Of a DNA stretch of 12,940 bases, positions 6,275 to 11,782 are shown piece after piece; within the stretch, counting starts at the first letter, position 1, and each line of letters opens with the position of its first letter. Where the stretch lies: positions 1 to 12,940 of the forward strand of contig CANQVY010000024.1 in NCBI GenBank assembly GCA_947627405.1, in the 5' to 3' direction. The stretch is from an uncultured Bacilli bacterium (GTDB lineage Bacteria > Bacillota_I > Bacilli_A > RF39 > UBA660). The translations under genes were made by a program, and so were the position numbers. A model generated the notes under the pieces. The model did no database searches. It was given only the letters and a program-made list of their open reading frames with translations, and was not told where the DNA came from.

Positions 6275-6649
6275 TTAATGACCACCCAATTCTTTTATTA
6301 TAATATTTTGATTTACAATTAAGTCATTAATTTTTTGAATTAAATAATTTGTAACAGTTACATCTTTAGGAAATTCAGTTATTTCTTCTATATCATTTAA
6401 TTTTTCTGCAGACTCTTCTGATTCATCTGCTTCAACTATTATTAAAACTTTTTCTTTTAGTGGATCTAAATTGGCAGAAATTTTATATAGCTTATAAAAT
6501 AAATATTCTTGAATTGAATCGTTGTAATAGTCATGATGTTTTGGCTTATATTTATAAACTACATCATTATAAATAATTTTTTCAGGATTCTTTTCTTTTA
6601 CAATTAACTTTAATACGTCAAATATATAAATTTCCTTAATTTTTTTCAT
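6275..6649 (-). CDS. Hypothetical phage protein of a common small-phage family
   Basis: This 124-residue protein has unknown function. The N-terminus reads MKKIKEIYIFDVLKLIVKEK with NPEKIIYNDVVYKYKP after it. This is the recurring 'vlDlLnkiangekvPkkIkydd..y.Y' opening seen in many Firmicutes phage hypotheticals, as I remember them. The C-terminus has an acidic ADESEESAEKLNDIEEI linker and a helix, NYLIQKINDLIVNQNIIIKEL. The start at 6649 is chosen because GGAGGTAAG, the last codons of the lipoprotein gene, stands just ahead; the longer in-frame start at 6739 lies inside that gene and has no Shine-Dalgarno. The short gap to the upstream stop suggests coupled translation. Confidence 0.75.
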   Translation of the reverse strand: MKKIKEIYIFDVLKLIVKEKNPEKIIYNDVVYKYKPKHHDYYNDSIQEYLFYKLYKISANLDPLKEKVLIIVEADESEESAEKLNDIEEITEFPKDVTVTNYLIQKINDLIVNQNIIIKELGGH

Positions 6650-6650
6650 A

Positions 6651-7058
6651 CTACTTACCTCCAATTTCAGTTTCAATTTTAACTGGGATGATACTTTCAG
6701 GTTTAAATACGATTTCATAATCATATTTTGAAACCTCACTATATTGTAGCTGCTCTACTGTATAAGTCGTCTCATCCGCTAGTCTTAAAAAATGTTTTTG
6801 ATAACTATCTGCTCCTGTTTTACAAATAACTTCTAATTGTTTATCAACTTGATCTGTCTCAATTGAACAATTACCAGTTATTTCAAATAGATAACTATCG
6901 CTTCTTAAATTGATAAAAACTATTCTTCTTTTGACTTTAAATTTGTCAGCTTCTTTACTAACATTGTATGATGCTACGTCTGCATCACTATCAAAAGCAC
7001 ACCCTGTTAAACCAAACATTATTAACATAATTATTACTATTATTTTTAATTTTTTCAT
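6651..7058 (-). CDS. Phage lipoprotein, beta-sandwich type
   Basis: This 135-residue protein has a lipoprotein signal peptide: positive KK near the start, a hydrophobic core IIVIIMLIMFG, and the lipobox LTGC with Cys20 as the lipidated residue. The mature part is beta-rich: NVSKEADKFKVKRRIVFINL, SDSYLFEITGNCSI, KQLEVICKTG, KHFLRLADETTYTVEQL, then YDYEIVFKPESIIPVKIE. I recognise this run as the small beta-sandwich lipoprotein often found in Firmicutes phage and prophage early regions. Its role is not established; membrane-anchored phage lipoproteins in some dairy phages block superinfecting DNA. It would sit on the outer face of the host membrane. The ATG overlaps the TAA of the prepilin-like gene by one base, with AGGAGG inside that gene, so the two are coupled. 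Confidence 0.85.
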   Translation of the reverse strand: MKKLKIIVIIMLIMFGLTGCAFDSDADVASYNVSKEADKFKVKRRIVFINLRSDSYLFEITGNCSIETDQVDKQLEVICKTGADSYQKHFLRLADETTYTVEQLQYSEVSKYDYEIVFKPESIIPVKIETEIGGK

Positions 7059-7150
7059 TATTTTAATCCTCCTACTAAAACCATAAATAAAACCATTAAT
7101 ATTACAATAGTTGCTAATAATTCGATTAGGGTAAATCCTTTATTATTCAT
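7058..7150 (-). CDS. Minimal prepilin-like peptide (type IV pilin N-terminus only)
   Basis: This 30-residue protein is a near-perfect type III signal sequence. A short leader MNNKG is followed by FTLIELL, with cleavage expected after Gly5 and Phe1 and Glu5 of the mature form in their conserved places, then a hydrophobic helix ATIVILMVLFMVLVGG, ending LK. Prepilins of the ComGC and PilA type share this segment but continue into a globular domain; here translation stops at TAA at once. It is a genuine gene: AAAGGAGATG stands ahead of the ATG, the start overlaps the upstream stop as ATGA, and the stop overlaps the lipoprotein ATG as TAATG. The peptide should insert in the membrane and could be processed by a host prepilin peptidase. 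A decoy or pilus-disturbing role is inference. Confidence 0.85.
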   Translation of the reverse strand: MNNKGFTLIELLATIVILMVLFMVLVGGLK

Positions 7151-7470
7151 TTTTTCATCTCCTTTAATTGTAGAATTTTTTCAAGGCATCTTTCATATGT
7201 TTCACTTTCATATTTTTCACGATACAGCTCAGATGCTTTTGATAGTGCCAATTCACATTTAAGCCACTCTTGAAGTCTATCTAAAATCTCTGTGTCTGTT
7301 AATTTTCTGTTTTCTGCTAATCTTGAAGCACAATTTCTTTTGCATTGATAATGCTTTAACTTTTCATTTTCTTGTTCTAATAAGTCATAAGCTTTTGCAA
7401 TTGCTAACGCATACGGAAATTCTTCTTGTTTGATTGTCTCAATTATTTCTCTAGCTTCTTTTTCACTCAT
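7147..7470 (-). CDS. Hypothetical helical protein
   Basis: This 107-residue protein is not recognised. It is helical and charged, starting MSEKEAREIIETIKQEEFPYALAIAKAYDLLEQENEKLKHY, with two Cys in CKRNC and a later LTDTEILDRLQEWLKCELALSKASELYREKYE. The tail YERCLEKILQLKEMKK is basic. The ATG at 7470 is preferred to an in-frame one at 7491, because AAAGGTGATGA precedes it at proper distance. The start overlaps the upstream gene by 8 bases and the TGA stop overlaps the prepilin-like ATG, so it is in the same translational chain. Confidence 0.72.
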   Translation of the reverse strand: MSEKEAREIIETIKQEEFPYALAIAKAYDLLEQENEKLKHYQCKRNCASRLAENRKLTDTEILDRLQEWLKCELALSKASELYREKYESETYERCLEKILQLKEMKK

Positions 7471-7852
7471 CTTCATCACCTTTGTTAACAAAATCTAGGA
7501 CTTCCTTAATCATTTTTATTTTACATGTAGCTATATCTATACCATAACCTGTTGCTGAATAAGATTTTATTTTCCCTATCAACTCTTTATTTTCCGTTAT
7601 CTTATTTTCTAGAAAAGAAATAAGTTGTTGTTTTTCGATATATTCTTTGCTATAAAGTTTACCAATAGCTTCACTTGTTTTTTCTAATTGGTGTTCTAAA
7701 TCTTGTATATATTGCTTTAAAAGTAAAATCTCTGTCGGAAATAAATGATATATACTATCAATACTTAATTGACCACATTTTTTATCAAATTCATAATTTT
7801 CTAATATAATGTCAAAATTTTTAAATAGTTTTTCTATTTCTTCTTTATTCAT
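7463..7852 (-). CDS. Hypothetical coiled-coil protein
   Basis: This 129-residue protein is not recognised. After an acidic helical start (MNKEEIEKLFKNFDIILENYEFDKK) and a short SIDSIYHLFPTEILL segment, it has a long coiled-coil stretch (about 47-92: KQYIQDLEHQLEKTSEAI, EYIEKQQLISFLENKITENKELI). It ends in a compact region GYGIDIATCKIKMIKEVLDFV. The start at 7852 has GAGGGTGG upstream and follows the preceding stop by 12 bases. Architecture resembles phage proteins that pair with similar neighbouring coiled-coil proteins, but no function can be given. Confidence 0.75.
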   Translation of the reverse strand: MNKEEIEKLFKNFDIILENYEFDKKCGQLSIDSIYHLFPTEILLLKQYIQDLEHQLEKTSEAIGKLYSKEYIEKQQLISFLENKITENKELIGKIKSYSATGYGIDIATCKIKMIKEVLDFVNKGDEDE

Positions 7853-7864
7853 CTAACCACCCTC

Positions 7865-8140
7865 TTATATAATTACTTCAATTCCTTTAGTTTCTATATC
7901 ATCATGTTCTAAGTTAATAATGCCTTTATCAGCAAGTGCATATATTAAAGAAAATGCATCATATTCTTTATTTTCTAAAACAAAAGTAGTTTCTTTCGTT
8001 TTAGGTATATATTTTTTTAATATATTATCTATATCAATTTTAATGGCTTTTATAAATGTTTCTTTGTTATATGCTTTATACCATTTATCATTTTTTAATA
8101 AATCATCAATTTCTTGTTTAATTATCTTTAAATTTTCCAA
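7865..8140 (-). CDS. Small hypothetical protein, TTG start
   Basis: This 91-residue protein is not recognised. It starts at TTG 8140 (M-ENLKIIKQEIDDLLKND), set by a strong AAAGGAGGG ten bases ahead; the longer in-frame ATG at 8203 has no Shine-Dalgarno and lies inside the upstream broken gene. The N-terminal half is amphipathic helix (IKQEIDDLL, ETFIKAIKIDIDNILKKYIP). The C-terminal half has TTFVLENKEYDAFSLIYALADKGIINLEHDDIETKGIEVII, which looks like a small mixed fold. A Shine-Dalgarno this good with TTG suggests translation tuned down at initiation. Confidence 0.7.
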   Translation of the reverse strand: MENLKIIKQEIDDLLKNDKWYKAYNKETFIKAIKIDIDNILKKYIPKTKETTFVLENKEYDAFSLIYALADKGIINLEHDDIETKGIEVII

Positions 8141-8156
8141 TTTATTTATCCCTCCT

Positions 8157-8399
8157 TTACTTGCTTTTGAAGTATCTCTCACATTTCTGAAAATCAACTT
8201 CATTCAAAGGTGTATTATTGCAATAGTCATCAATATTTTTTTGAATAGTCAATATTAACTACATAGCCCAACTTACCATTATATAATTTATATTCTTCAT
8301 CTAAAACATTATGAACACGTACCATATCTCATAATCAAATTTACCTTCATTTTTAATAAAATTTATTACTCTCATTATTTTTTTTATGTATCTTTTCAT
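8157..8399 (-). pseudogene. Small phage gene broken by two compensating frameshifts
   Basis: A good AGGAGG precedes the ATG at 8399, which overlaps the upstream TGA as ATGA. The frame reads MKRYIKKIMRVINFIKNEGK then FDYEIW, but stops at TAG 8301-8303. One frame back, from about 8321, sensible protein continues (VRVHNVLDEEYKLYNGKLGY, VVNIDYSK) until a TGA just past a seven-A run at about 8230-8236. After that run the original frame is again open (NIDDYCNNTPLNEVDFQKCERYFKSK) to TAA at 8157. The whole span is 81 codons, so the -1 and +1 changes cancel. Either the gene is inactivated, or one or both indels are sequencing errors. Function unknown; downstream gene has its own ribosome site. Confidence 0.65.
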
Positions 8400-8614
8400 T
8401 TGTACCTCCTAAATTTTCGAATCATATATACTATAATCACCATTATTTCAAGTGGGATTAATAGTAGATCAAATATTATTGAAAATGGTATTGCTATAAA
8501 GCAAGCAATTAGCATAAGTAAATTTATAAATACATATAATAGATCATCATCAAATGCATCGAAAAGATCCTTAATAATATCTATAAAACCATTAAATATA
8601 CATATTGTCATCAT
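8396..8614 (-). CDS. Small two-helix membrane protein
   Basis: This 72-residue protein starts at 8614 (MMTICIFNGFIDIIKDLFDAF) after a strong AAAGGAGGAG; the longer open frame up to 8683 overlaps this site and is not used. Two hydrophobic segments follow an acidic FDDDL turn: LLYVFINLLMLIACFIAIPF (about 28-47) and IIFDLLLIPLEIMVIIVYMI (about 49-68). The C-terminus is basic (RKFRRYK), suggesting a cytoplasmic end. It is not recognised. Size and shape would suit a holin, but this early-region position beside non-lysis genes argues against it; it is better described as one of a group of tiny membrane proteins. Confidence 0.75.
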   Translation of the reverse strand: MMTICIFNGFIDIIKDLFDAFDDDLLYVFINLLMLIACFIAIPFSIIFDLLLIPLEIMVIIVYMIRKFRRYK

Positions 8615-8654
8615 AGTTGCTCCTCCTTTCAAAAAAATTGTGTTATTTTGATTT

Positions 8655-8843
8655 TTAAAAACAGATTTCTTTCTCAACATCATAAATTTCTGCTTCTAAA
8701 CGATTCTTTTTCTTTTTCAAATTAATATATTTACAATATTTTTCGAATGGCCTTAAATTATCACTGTTTTTTATTGAATTTAGTTTTTTATTTATTTTTG
8801 ACAACTGTTCTGTTAATACTGCTAATTTAAAAAAAGCTTCCAT
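8655..8843 (-). CDS. Small coiled-coil hypothetical protein
   Basis: This 62-residue protein is not recognised. It is a helical hairpin candidate: FFKLAVLTEQLSKINKKLNSIKNS, a turn at DNLRPFEKYCKY, then INLKKKKNRLEAEIYDVEKEI. The start at 8843 lies just three bases after the previous stop, with GAAGAGGAT in the end of that gene as Shine-Dalgarno. Composition (Lys, Glu, Asn, Ile) is like its neighbours. Confidence 0.72.
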   Translation of the reverse strand: MEAFFKLAVLTEQLSKINKKLNSIKNSDNLRPFEKYCKYINLKKKKNRLEAEIYDVEKEICF

Positions 8844-8846
8844 AAT

Positions 8847-9014
8847 TTAATCCTCTTCTTTTAAATTTACTGTCATATTTCCTGTAATTAAATCTATATT
8901 ATCCTCATCAATAATAATAGTTTTTATTTGGAATCCTCCATTAATCCACAAACCTATATTATCTATTTCATTATCAGGATAACTATTTAATATATTTTTT
9001 AATTCTCTCAACAT
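8847..9014 (-). CDS. Small hypothetical protein
   Basis: This 55-residue protein is not recognised. It reads MLRELKNILNSYPDNEIDNI, then GLWINGGFQIKTIIIDEDNI and DLITGNMTVNLKEED. Alternating hydrophobic residues indicate beta strands (FQIKTIIID, DLITGNMTVNL), so it is probably a small beta-rich domain with one N-terminal helix. The ATG overlaps the previous TAA as TAATG, and GGGGAGG lies upstream inside the membrane-protein gene, a strong ribosome site. Confidence 0.75.
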   Translation of the reverse strand: MLRELKNILNSYPDNEIDNIGLWINGGFQIKTIIIDEDNIDLITGNMTVNLKEED

Positions 9015-9184
9015 TACTTACACCTCCCCAAGAACAACAAAAATGATACTATTGTAACTATTAAACCAAAAATAAATGTTATCGTATTACCTGCACATAA
9101 TAAACATAAAAGTCCAAATGCCTGTATAAAAATTTTACAAATGTAATTAAAAATCAAATTAATTAATCTATTAACTTTTTTCAT
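9014..9184 (-). CDS. Small two-helix membrane protein
   Basis: This 56-residue protein has a basic, partly amphipathic start (MKKVNRLINLIFNYICKIFI) running into a hydrophobic segment QAFGLLCLLCAG. A second hydrophobic segment TITFIFGLIVTIVSFLLFLG and a short RCK tail follow. It is not recognised. AAAGGAGGAACAG precedes the ATG, which overlaps the TGA of a 17-codon open frame as ATGA. Its stop overlaps the next ATG, so it is part of a tightly coupled string. Four Cys in so short a membrane protein is notable. Confidence 0.75.
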   Translation of the reverse strand: MKKVNRLINLIFNYICKIFIQAFGLLCLLCAGNTITFIFGLIVTIVSFLLFLGRCK

Positions 9185-9234
9185 TTCTGTTCCTCCTTTT
9201 TTAATATTTCTAATGTAATATCTTTATCATTCAT
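9181..9234 (-). CDS. 17-residue peptide ORF, possible leader peptide
   Basis: The short frame MNDKDITLEILKKEEQK starts at 9234 with GGAG eight bases ahead and ends in TGA overlapping the ATG of the 56-residue membrane protein. The peptide is acidic and helical. It lies 23 bases after the hairpin of the first RNA element. It could be a true micro-protein or a leader whose translation opens the strong Shine-Dalgarno (AAAGGAGG) it contains for the next gene. Coding status is suggested by the ATGA overlap and ribosome site only. Confidence 0.5.
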   Translation of the reverse strand: MNDKDITLEILKKEEQK

Positions 9235-9257
9235 TTTGAATCTCCATATTTTTTCAA

Positions 9258-9379
9258 TTTAAATAAACTAATCAAACTCGCAGCACAAACTCATTAGTTT
9301 ATTTAAACTTTACTAAAGGTTTATGAGATAGAAAAAATTTTATCATTGATAGCGACCAATTACTGCTTTTAAAGTTTTA
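9258..9379 (-). ncRNA. Hairpin/pseudoknot RNA element, copy 1
   Basis: On the minus strand this noncoding stretch begins right after the 24-residue peptide's TAG. It opens with ACTTTAAAAGCAGTA and ends in a perfect 15-bp stem (9293-9307 with 9258-9272) closing a 20-base loop. The loop has GAGTTTG at both ends and TGCTGC in between (9280-9285). TGCTGC can pair with GCAGTA at 9361-9366, which would make a pseudoknot with one G-U pair. AAACTTTA (9370-9377) can also pair with TAAAGTTT (9305-9312). The 17-residue ORF starts 23 bases after the hairpin. The related copy at 9474-9577 shares both ends but differs in the middle. Confidence 0.6.
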
Positions 9380-9454
9380 CTATACTGACATTACAAAAAT
9401 GAACAGTATTAAATATAAAACTAAATATACGATTACCTCTATTGAAATTTTCAT
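9380..9454 (-). CDS. 24-residue single-span membrane peptide
   Basis: The frame starts at 9454 with a near-perfect AAAGGAGGATATTT upstream and ends in TAG at 9380. It encodes MKISIEV followed by one hydrophobic span IVYLVLYLILFIFVMSV with no charged residue. It stands alone between the two related RNA elements: the hairpin of copy 2 ends 19 bases before its ATG, and copy 1 begins at its stop. Size and composition resemble small membrane toxins of type I systems or regulatory micro-proteins, but no homologue is recognised. The strong ribosome site is the main evidence that it is translated. Confidence 0.65.
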   Translation of the reverse strand: MKISIEVIVYLVLYLILFIFVMSV

Positions 9455-9473
9455 AAATATCCTCCTTTTTTGA

Positions 9474-9577
9474 TAAAATAAACTAATCAAACTCGCAGCA
9501 ACAAACTCATTAGTTTATTTTACAAAGGAATCCGTAAGTTATATGACATCTACAGTTTTGCTGCTTTTAAGTTTTTT
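9474..9577 (-). ncRNA. Hairpin/pseudoknot RNA element, copy 2
   Basis: This noncoding stretch follows the TGA of the coiled-coil gene. It opens with ACTTAAAAGCAGCA and ends in a perfect 14-bp stem (9509-9522 with 9474-9487) around a 21-base loop, again with GAGTTTG at both ends. The loop's TTGCTGC (9495-9501) is complementary over 7 bp to GCAGCAA at 9558-9564. Compared with copy 1, one stem pair is exchanged (T-A for A-T, 9260/9305 versus 9475/9521), and the C-G in the loop contact becomes U-G. Both changes keep pairing. The 24-residue peptide's ribosome site follows the hairpin directly. Confidence 0.6.
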
Positions 9578-10096
9578 TCACCATTTTTTAACTGGCGATT
9601 TTTTATCATATTTTTTAATTTCTTCTGTTGTTGTTTTTTTTGAATTGATTTTTTTATCAATAAAATCTCTTAACTTTTTTTCTGTGTCTTTTAATTTTTG
9701 ATTTTCGTTAATTAATAACTGATTTTGTTCAGTTAGATTACTAATAATTTTATTATTGCGTTCTTCTTGTTTTTGATAAAACACGATATCTTCTTTTAAT
9801 TTTTGGTTTTGATTTTTAAAAGTATTTCTTTGCGCTTTATAAGCACCCTTGCTACTTTCAGATCTTGCTTTTGCTGTATTAGCATCTTTTACTAATTTCT
9901 TTAGACCGACCAATTTATCAACTATCATCTTATTTTCGTTAACTAAATTTTTGTTTTTAGATTCTAAACTTTTATTTTTTAATGAAACATTTTCTAATTT
10001 ACGAGTTAAATCCTTTAAATCATTAGATAATCTTTTATTTTCTTGTTCTGTATCTTCTAGTTGCTTAAACCTATCACTTTTTACAATTTTTAACAT
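9578..10096 (-). CDS. Long coiled-coil hypothetical protein
   Basis: This 172-residue protein is almost all coiled coil (about residues 8-70 and 88-150), with strong Lys/Glu/Asn/Gln/Leu heptads such as LTRKLENVSLKNKSLESKNK and TEQNQLLINENQKLKD. A break near KARSESSKGAYKAQR separates the two halves. The C-terminus is basic and Lys-rich (KKYDKKSPVKKW). No enzymatic motif is seen. It begins at 10096 after AAAAAAGGAGATTGTT, overlapping the previous gene by 23 bases. Role unknown; such proteins in phage early regions may be scaffolds or recombination/exonuclease partners, but nothing here shows which. Confidence 0.8.
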   Translation of the reverse strand: MLKIVKSDRFKQLEDTEQENKRLSNDLKDLTRKLENVSLKNKSLESKNKNLVNENKMIVDKLVGLKKLVKDANTAKARSESSKGAYKAQRNTFKNQNQKLKEDIVFYQKQEERNNKIISNLTEQNQLLINENQKLKDTEKKLRDFIDKKINSKKTTTEEIKKYDKKSPVKKW

Positions 10097-10316
10097 AACA
10101 ATCTCCTTTTTTAGTTCTTAAAAAACTTGTTTTTTTCTTTTTTATTAGTTGCCAGTTTTCTGGGTGCTTGAATTTTTTTATTATACTTTTCGCTTTTCTC
10201 AACGACATCTCAGTAGCTTCTTCTGGATTAACTACATAATGTCTGTTTTCAAAGTCACCCATTAAACGCACAAAGCAATTGGTATTTTTGTTATTGAGTA
10301 AATAAACGTATTTCAT
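10074..10316 (-). CDS. Small hypothetical phage protein
   Basis: This 80-residue protein has a beta-rich N-terminal part (MKYVYLLNNKNTNCFVRLMG, NRHYVVNPEEAT), then a helix SLRKAKSIIKKF and the motif KHPENWQLIKKKK. The 'HYVvnpeeAT...A..iikk.KHPENW.li' arrangement recurs in small phage proteins of unknown function, as I recall it. The tail is basic and Cys-containing (GDCYVKNCKK). The start at 10316 has AGGGAGAAC upstream. Confidence 0.72.
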   Translation of the reverse strand: MKYVYLLNNKNTNCFVRLMGDFENRHYVVNPEEATEMSLRKAKSIIKKFKHPENWQLIKKKKTSFLRTKKGDCYVKNCKK

Positions 10317-10325
10317 ATGTTCTCC

Positions 10326-10484
10326 CTAATTTTTTATTAGATAGAGTAAAATGTTGTATTGTGAAATGCTTAAATCAGTTAATTTTTCAATACCTAATAA
10401 ACTCAAAATCATCTTGTCAATAACGTCATGTCTATTCATTTCTTCTTTTAAATTTAATAATTGATCACGACTAACCTTTTCCAT
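10326..10484 (-). CDS. Very small hypothetical protein
   Basis: From the ATG at 10484 this is a 52-residue protein (MEKVSRDQLLNLKEEMNRHD, then VIDKMILSLLGIEKLTDLSI), helical and not recognised. The open frame continues to an ATG at 10511, which would give 61 residues and overlap the helicase gene by 19 bases but has no ribosome site. At 10484 the AAAGGA of the helicase end is upstream, though rather far (about 15 bases). Which start is used is uncertain. It is placed between the helicase and the KHPENW protein genes, all in one run. Confidence 0.6.
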   Translation of the reverse strand: MEKVSRDQLLNLKEEMNRHDVIDKMILSLLGIEKLTDLSISQYNILLYLIKN

Positions 10485-10492
10485 TTTTATTC

Positions 10493-11782
10493 TTATTTTT
10501 CCTTTCTCCATGAGCCGGGCTCTTTTGTAATATGATTTGAAAAACTATCAAACCTTTGACGTTCTTTATCATAATAAATTGGAACAATACCTTTTTTGCC
10601 ATTTCTATTTTTACCAATGATTACATTTAGCTCTACTTCTGATTTCGAAGCATTTTTTAAAGAATATTTATCCCAAAGCAGCAAAACGGTAGTTCCAGTT
10701 TGTTCAAGCTCACCAGAATCTTTCAAATTTCGAACTGTAGGCATTGGCTCCTCTTCATCCTTACTATTTTTTACATTTTTTGCAGATTCACGATTTATTT
10801 GTGCCATCAAAAATATAGTACAATCATAATCAAGACTGATTCTTCTTAATTCTTTAACAATCTCTGTTATTCTCTCGTAAGAACTTTGATTTTTCTTATT
10901 ATCAATTAAACCTACGTAATCAATAAAGACGATTGTATGACCATTTTTTGTAGATTTAATTATTTCACGTCTAATTGTATTTACGGTTTGGGAAGAATTA
11001 AATACTTTGATTTTTTTATTAGCAAGATTTCTACATCCTTCCTTTATCTTTGATTTTTGGTAATCGGTTTCAGGATTATTTAGATACCTTATCGGTATTT
11101 TTGTATTTATACCTACAAGTCGCTGATAAACCTGTTGCTCTGACATTTCCATATTGAAAAATATACAATTAAAAGAGTCAGACAAATCTTCTAATAAATT
11201 TAAAGCAAAGGCTGTTTTACCAGTACCAGGACGTCCAGCAACGATTACTAAATCGTGCTCTTGAATATTTGCATGTTTCGAAATTGTTTCAAAACGGAAA
11301 TCTATATTTTTATTTTTAGAACTAATAATTTTATAAATTTCTTCGCAATTTAATTTATGATCATCTGTTGCTACAGCCATATTTTCATATTTGTGCAGAG
11401 TATCAAAAAGTTCATCCTGCGATATTCTTTGACTGTTAAAATCTTTGATTGCTTTCATCATACAATTGCGTGTGTATCTGTAAAAAAGCGTTTCTTGAAA
11501 ATAATCAAACTTGGATTCAATAGGCGTAGCTGTCGACATCATGTTATTGATTTTTAAAATAACTTCATTGATTTGAAATCTTTGAGTAAAATCATTTTTA
11601 TAATTTTCAACTAACAATGGAATACTAATTGTTTTTGAATCTTTAAATTGCTTTTCAAAAAGTTTAAAAATAAATTGGTTTGTAGGATCTAGAAAAGCTT
11701 CTGCAGGAACTACAAATCTATCTATTAAATTTGGATATAATGCTAAATTTCCTAAAATTTCTTCTTCTATTTCATAATTCAT
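10493..11782 (-). CDS. dnaB: Replicative DNA helicase, DnaB-like
   Basis: This 429-residue hexameric 5'-3' helicase unwinds DNA at the phage fork and recruits primase. The N-terminal helical domain covers about 1-105 (EILGNLALYPNLIDRF...FYRYTRNCMM). After a linker, the RecA-like domain has Walker A GRPGTGKT (183-190), the NMEMS element (Glu212), Walker B TIVFIDYVGLI (Asp288), a sensor FLMAQINRES (Gln328), LKDSGELEQ (353-361), and KNRNGKKG (391-398) with the arginine-finger region. All core motifs are intact, and length fits phage DnaB proteins. The ATG overlaps the initiator gene stop as ATGA, with GAGG upstream. Together with the DnaD-like initiator next to it, it forms the replication module; no separate DnaC-type loader is seen. 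Confidence 0.95.
   Translation of the reverse strand: MNYEIEEEILGNLALYPNLIDRFVVPAEAFLDPTNQFIFKLFEKQFKDSKTISIPLLVENYKNDFTQRFQINEVILKINNMMSTATPIESKFDYFQETLFYRYTRNCMMKAIKDFNSQRISQDELFDTLHKYENMAVATDDHKLNCEEIYKIISSKNKNIDFRFETISKHANIQEHDLVIVAGRPGTGKTAFALNLLEDLSDSFNCIFFNMEMSEQQVYQRLVGINTKIPIRYLNNPETDYQKSKIKEGCRNLANKKIKVFNSSQTVNTIRREIIKSTKNGHTIVFIDYVGLIDNKKNQSSYERITEIVKELRRISLDYDCTIFLMAQINRESAKNVKNSKDEEEPMPTVRNLKDSGELEQTGTTVLLLWDKYSLKNASKSEVELNVIIGKNRNGKKGIVPIYYDKERQRFDSFSNHITKEPGSWRKEK

Noticed and set aside
8396..8614. 72-residue membrane protein as a holin
   Set aside because: No endolysin nearby and the position is among early genes, so the assignment would rest on hydrophobicity alone.
9258..9522. 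The two similar hairpin repeats as a CRISPR array or as simple terminators
   Set aside because: Only two copies, about 215 bases apart with a gene between them. The stems are AT-only and T-runs are weak, while the loop and upstream box are what is conserved.
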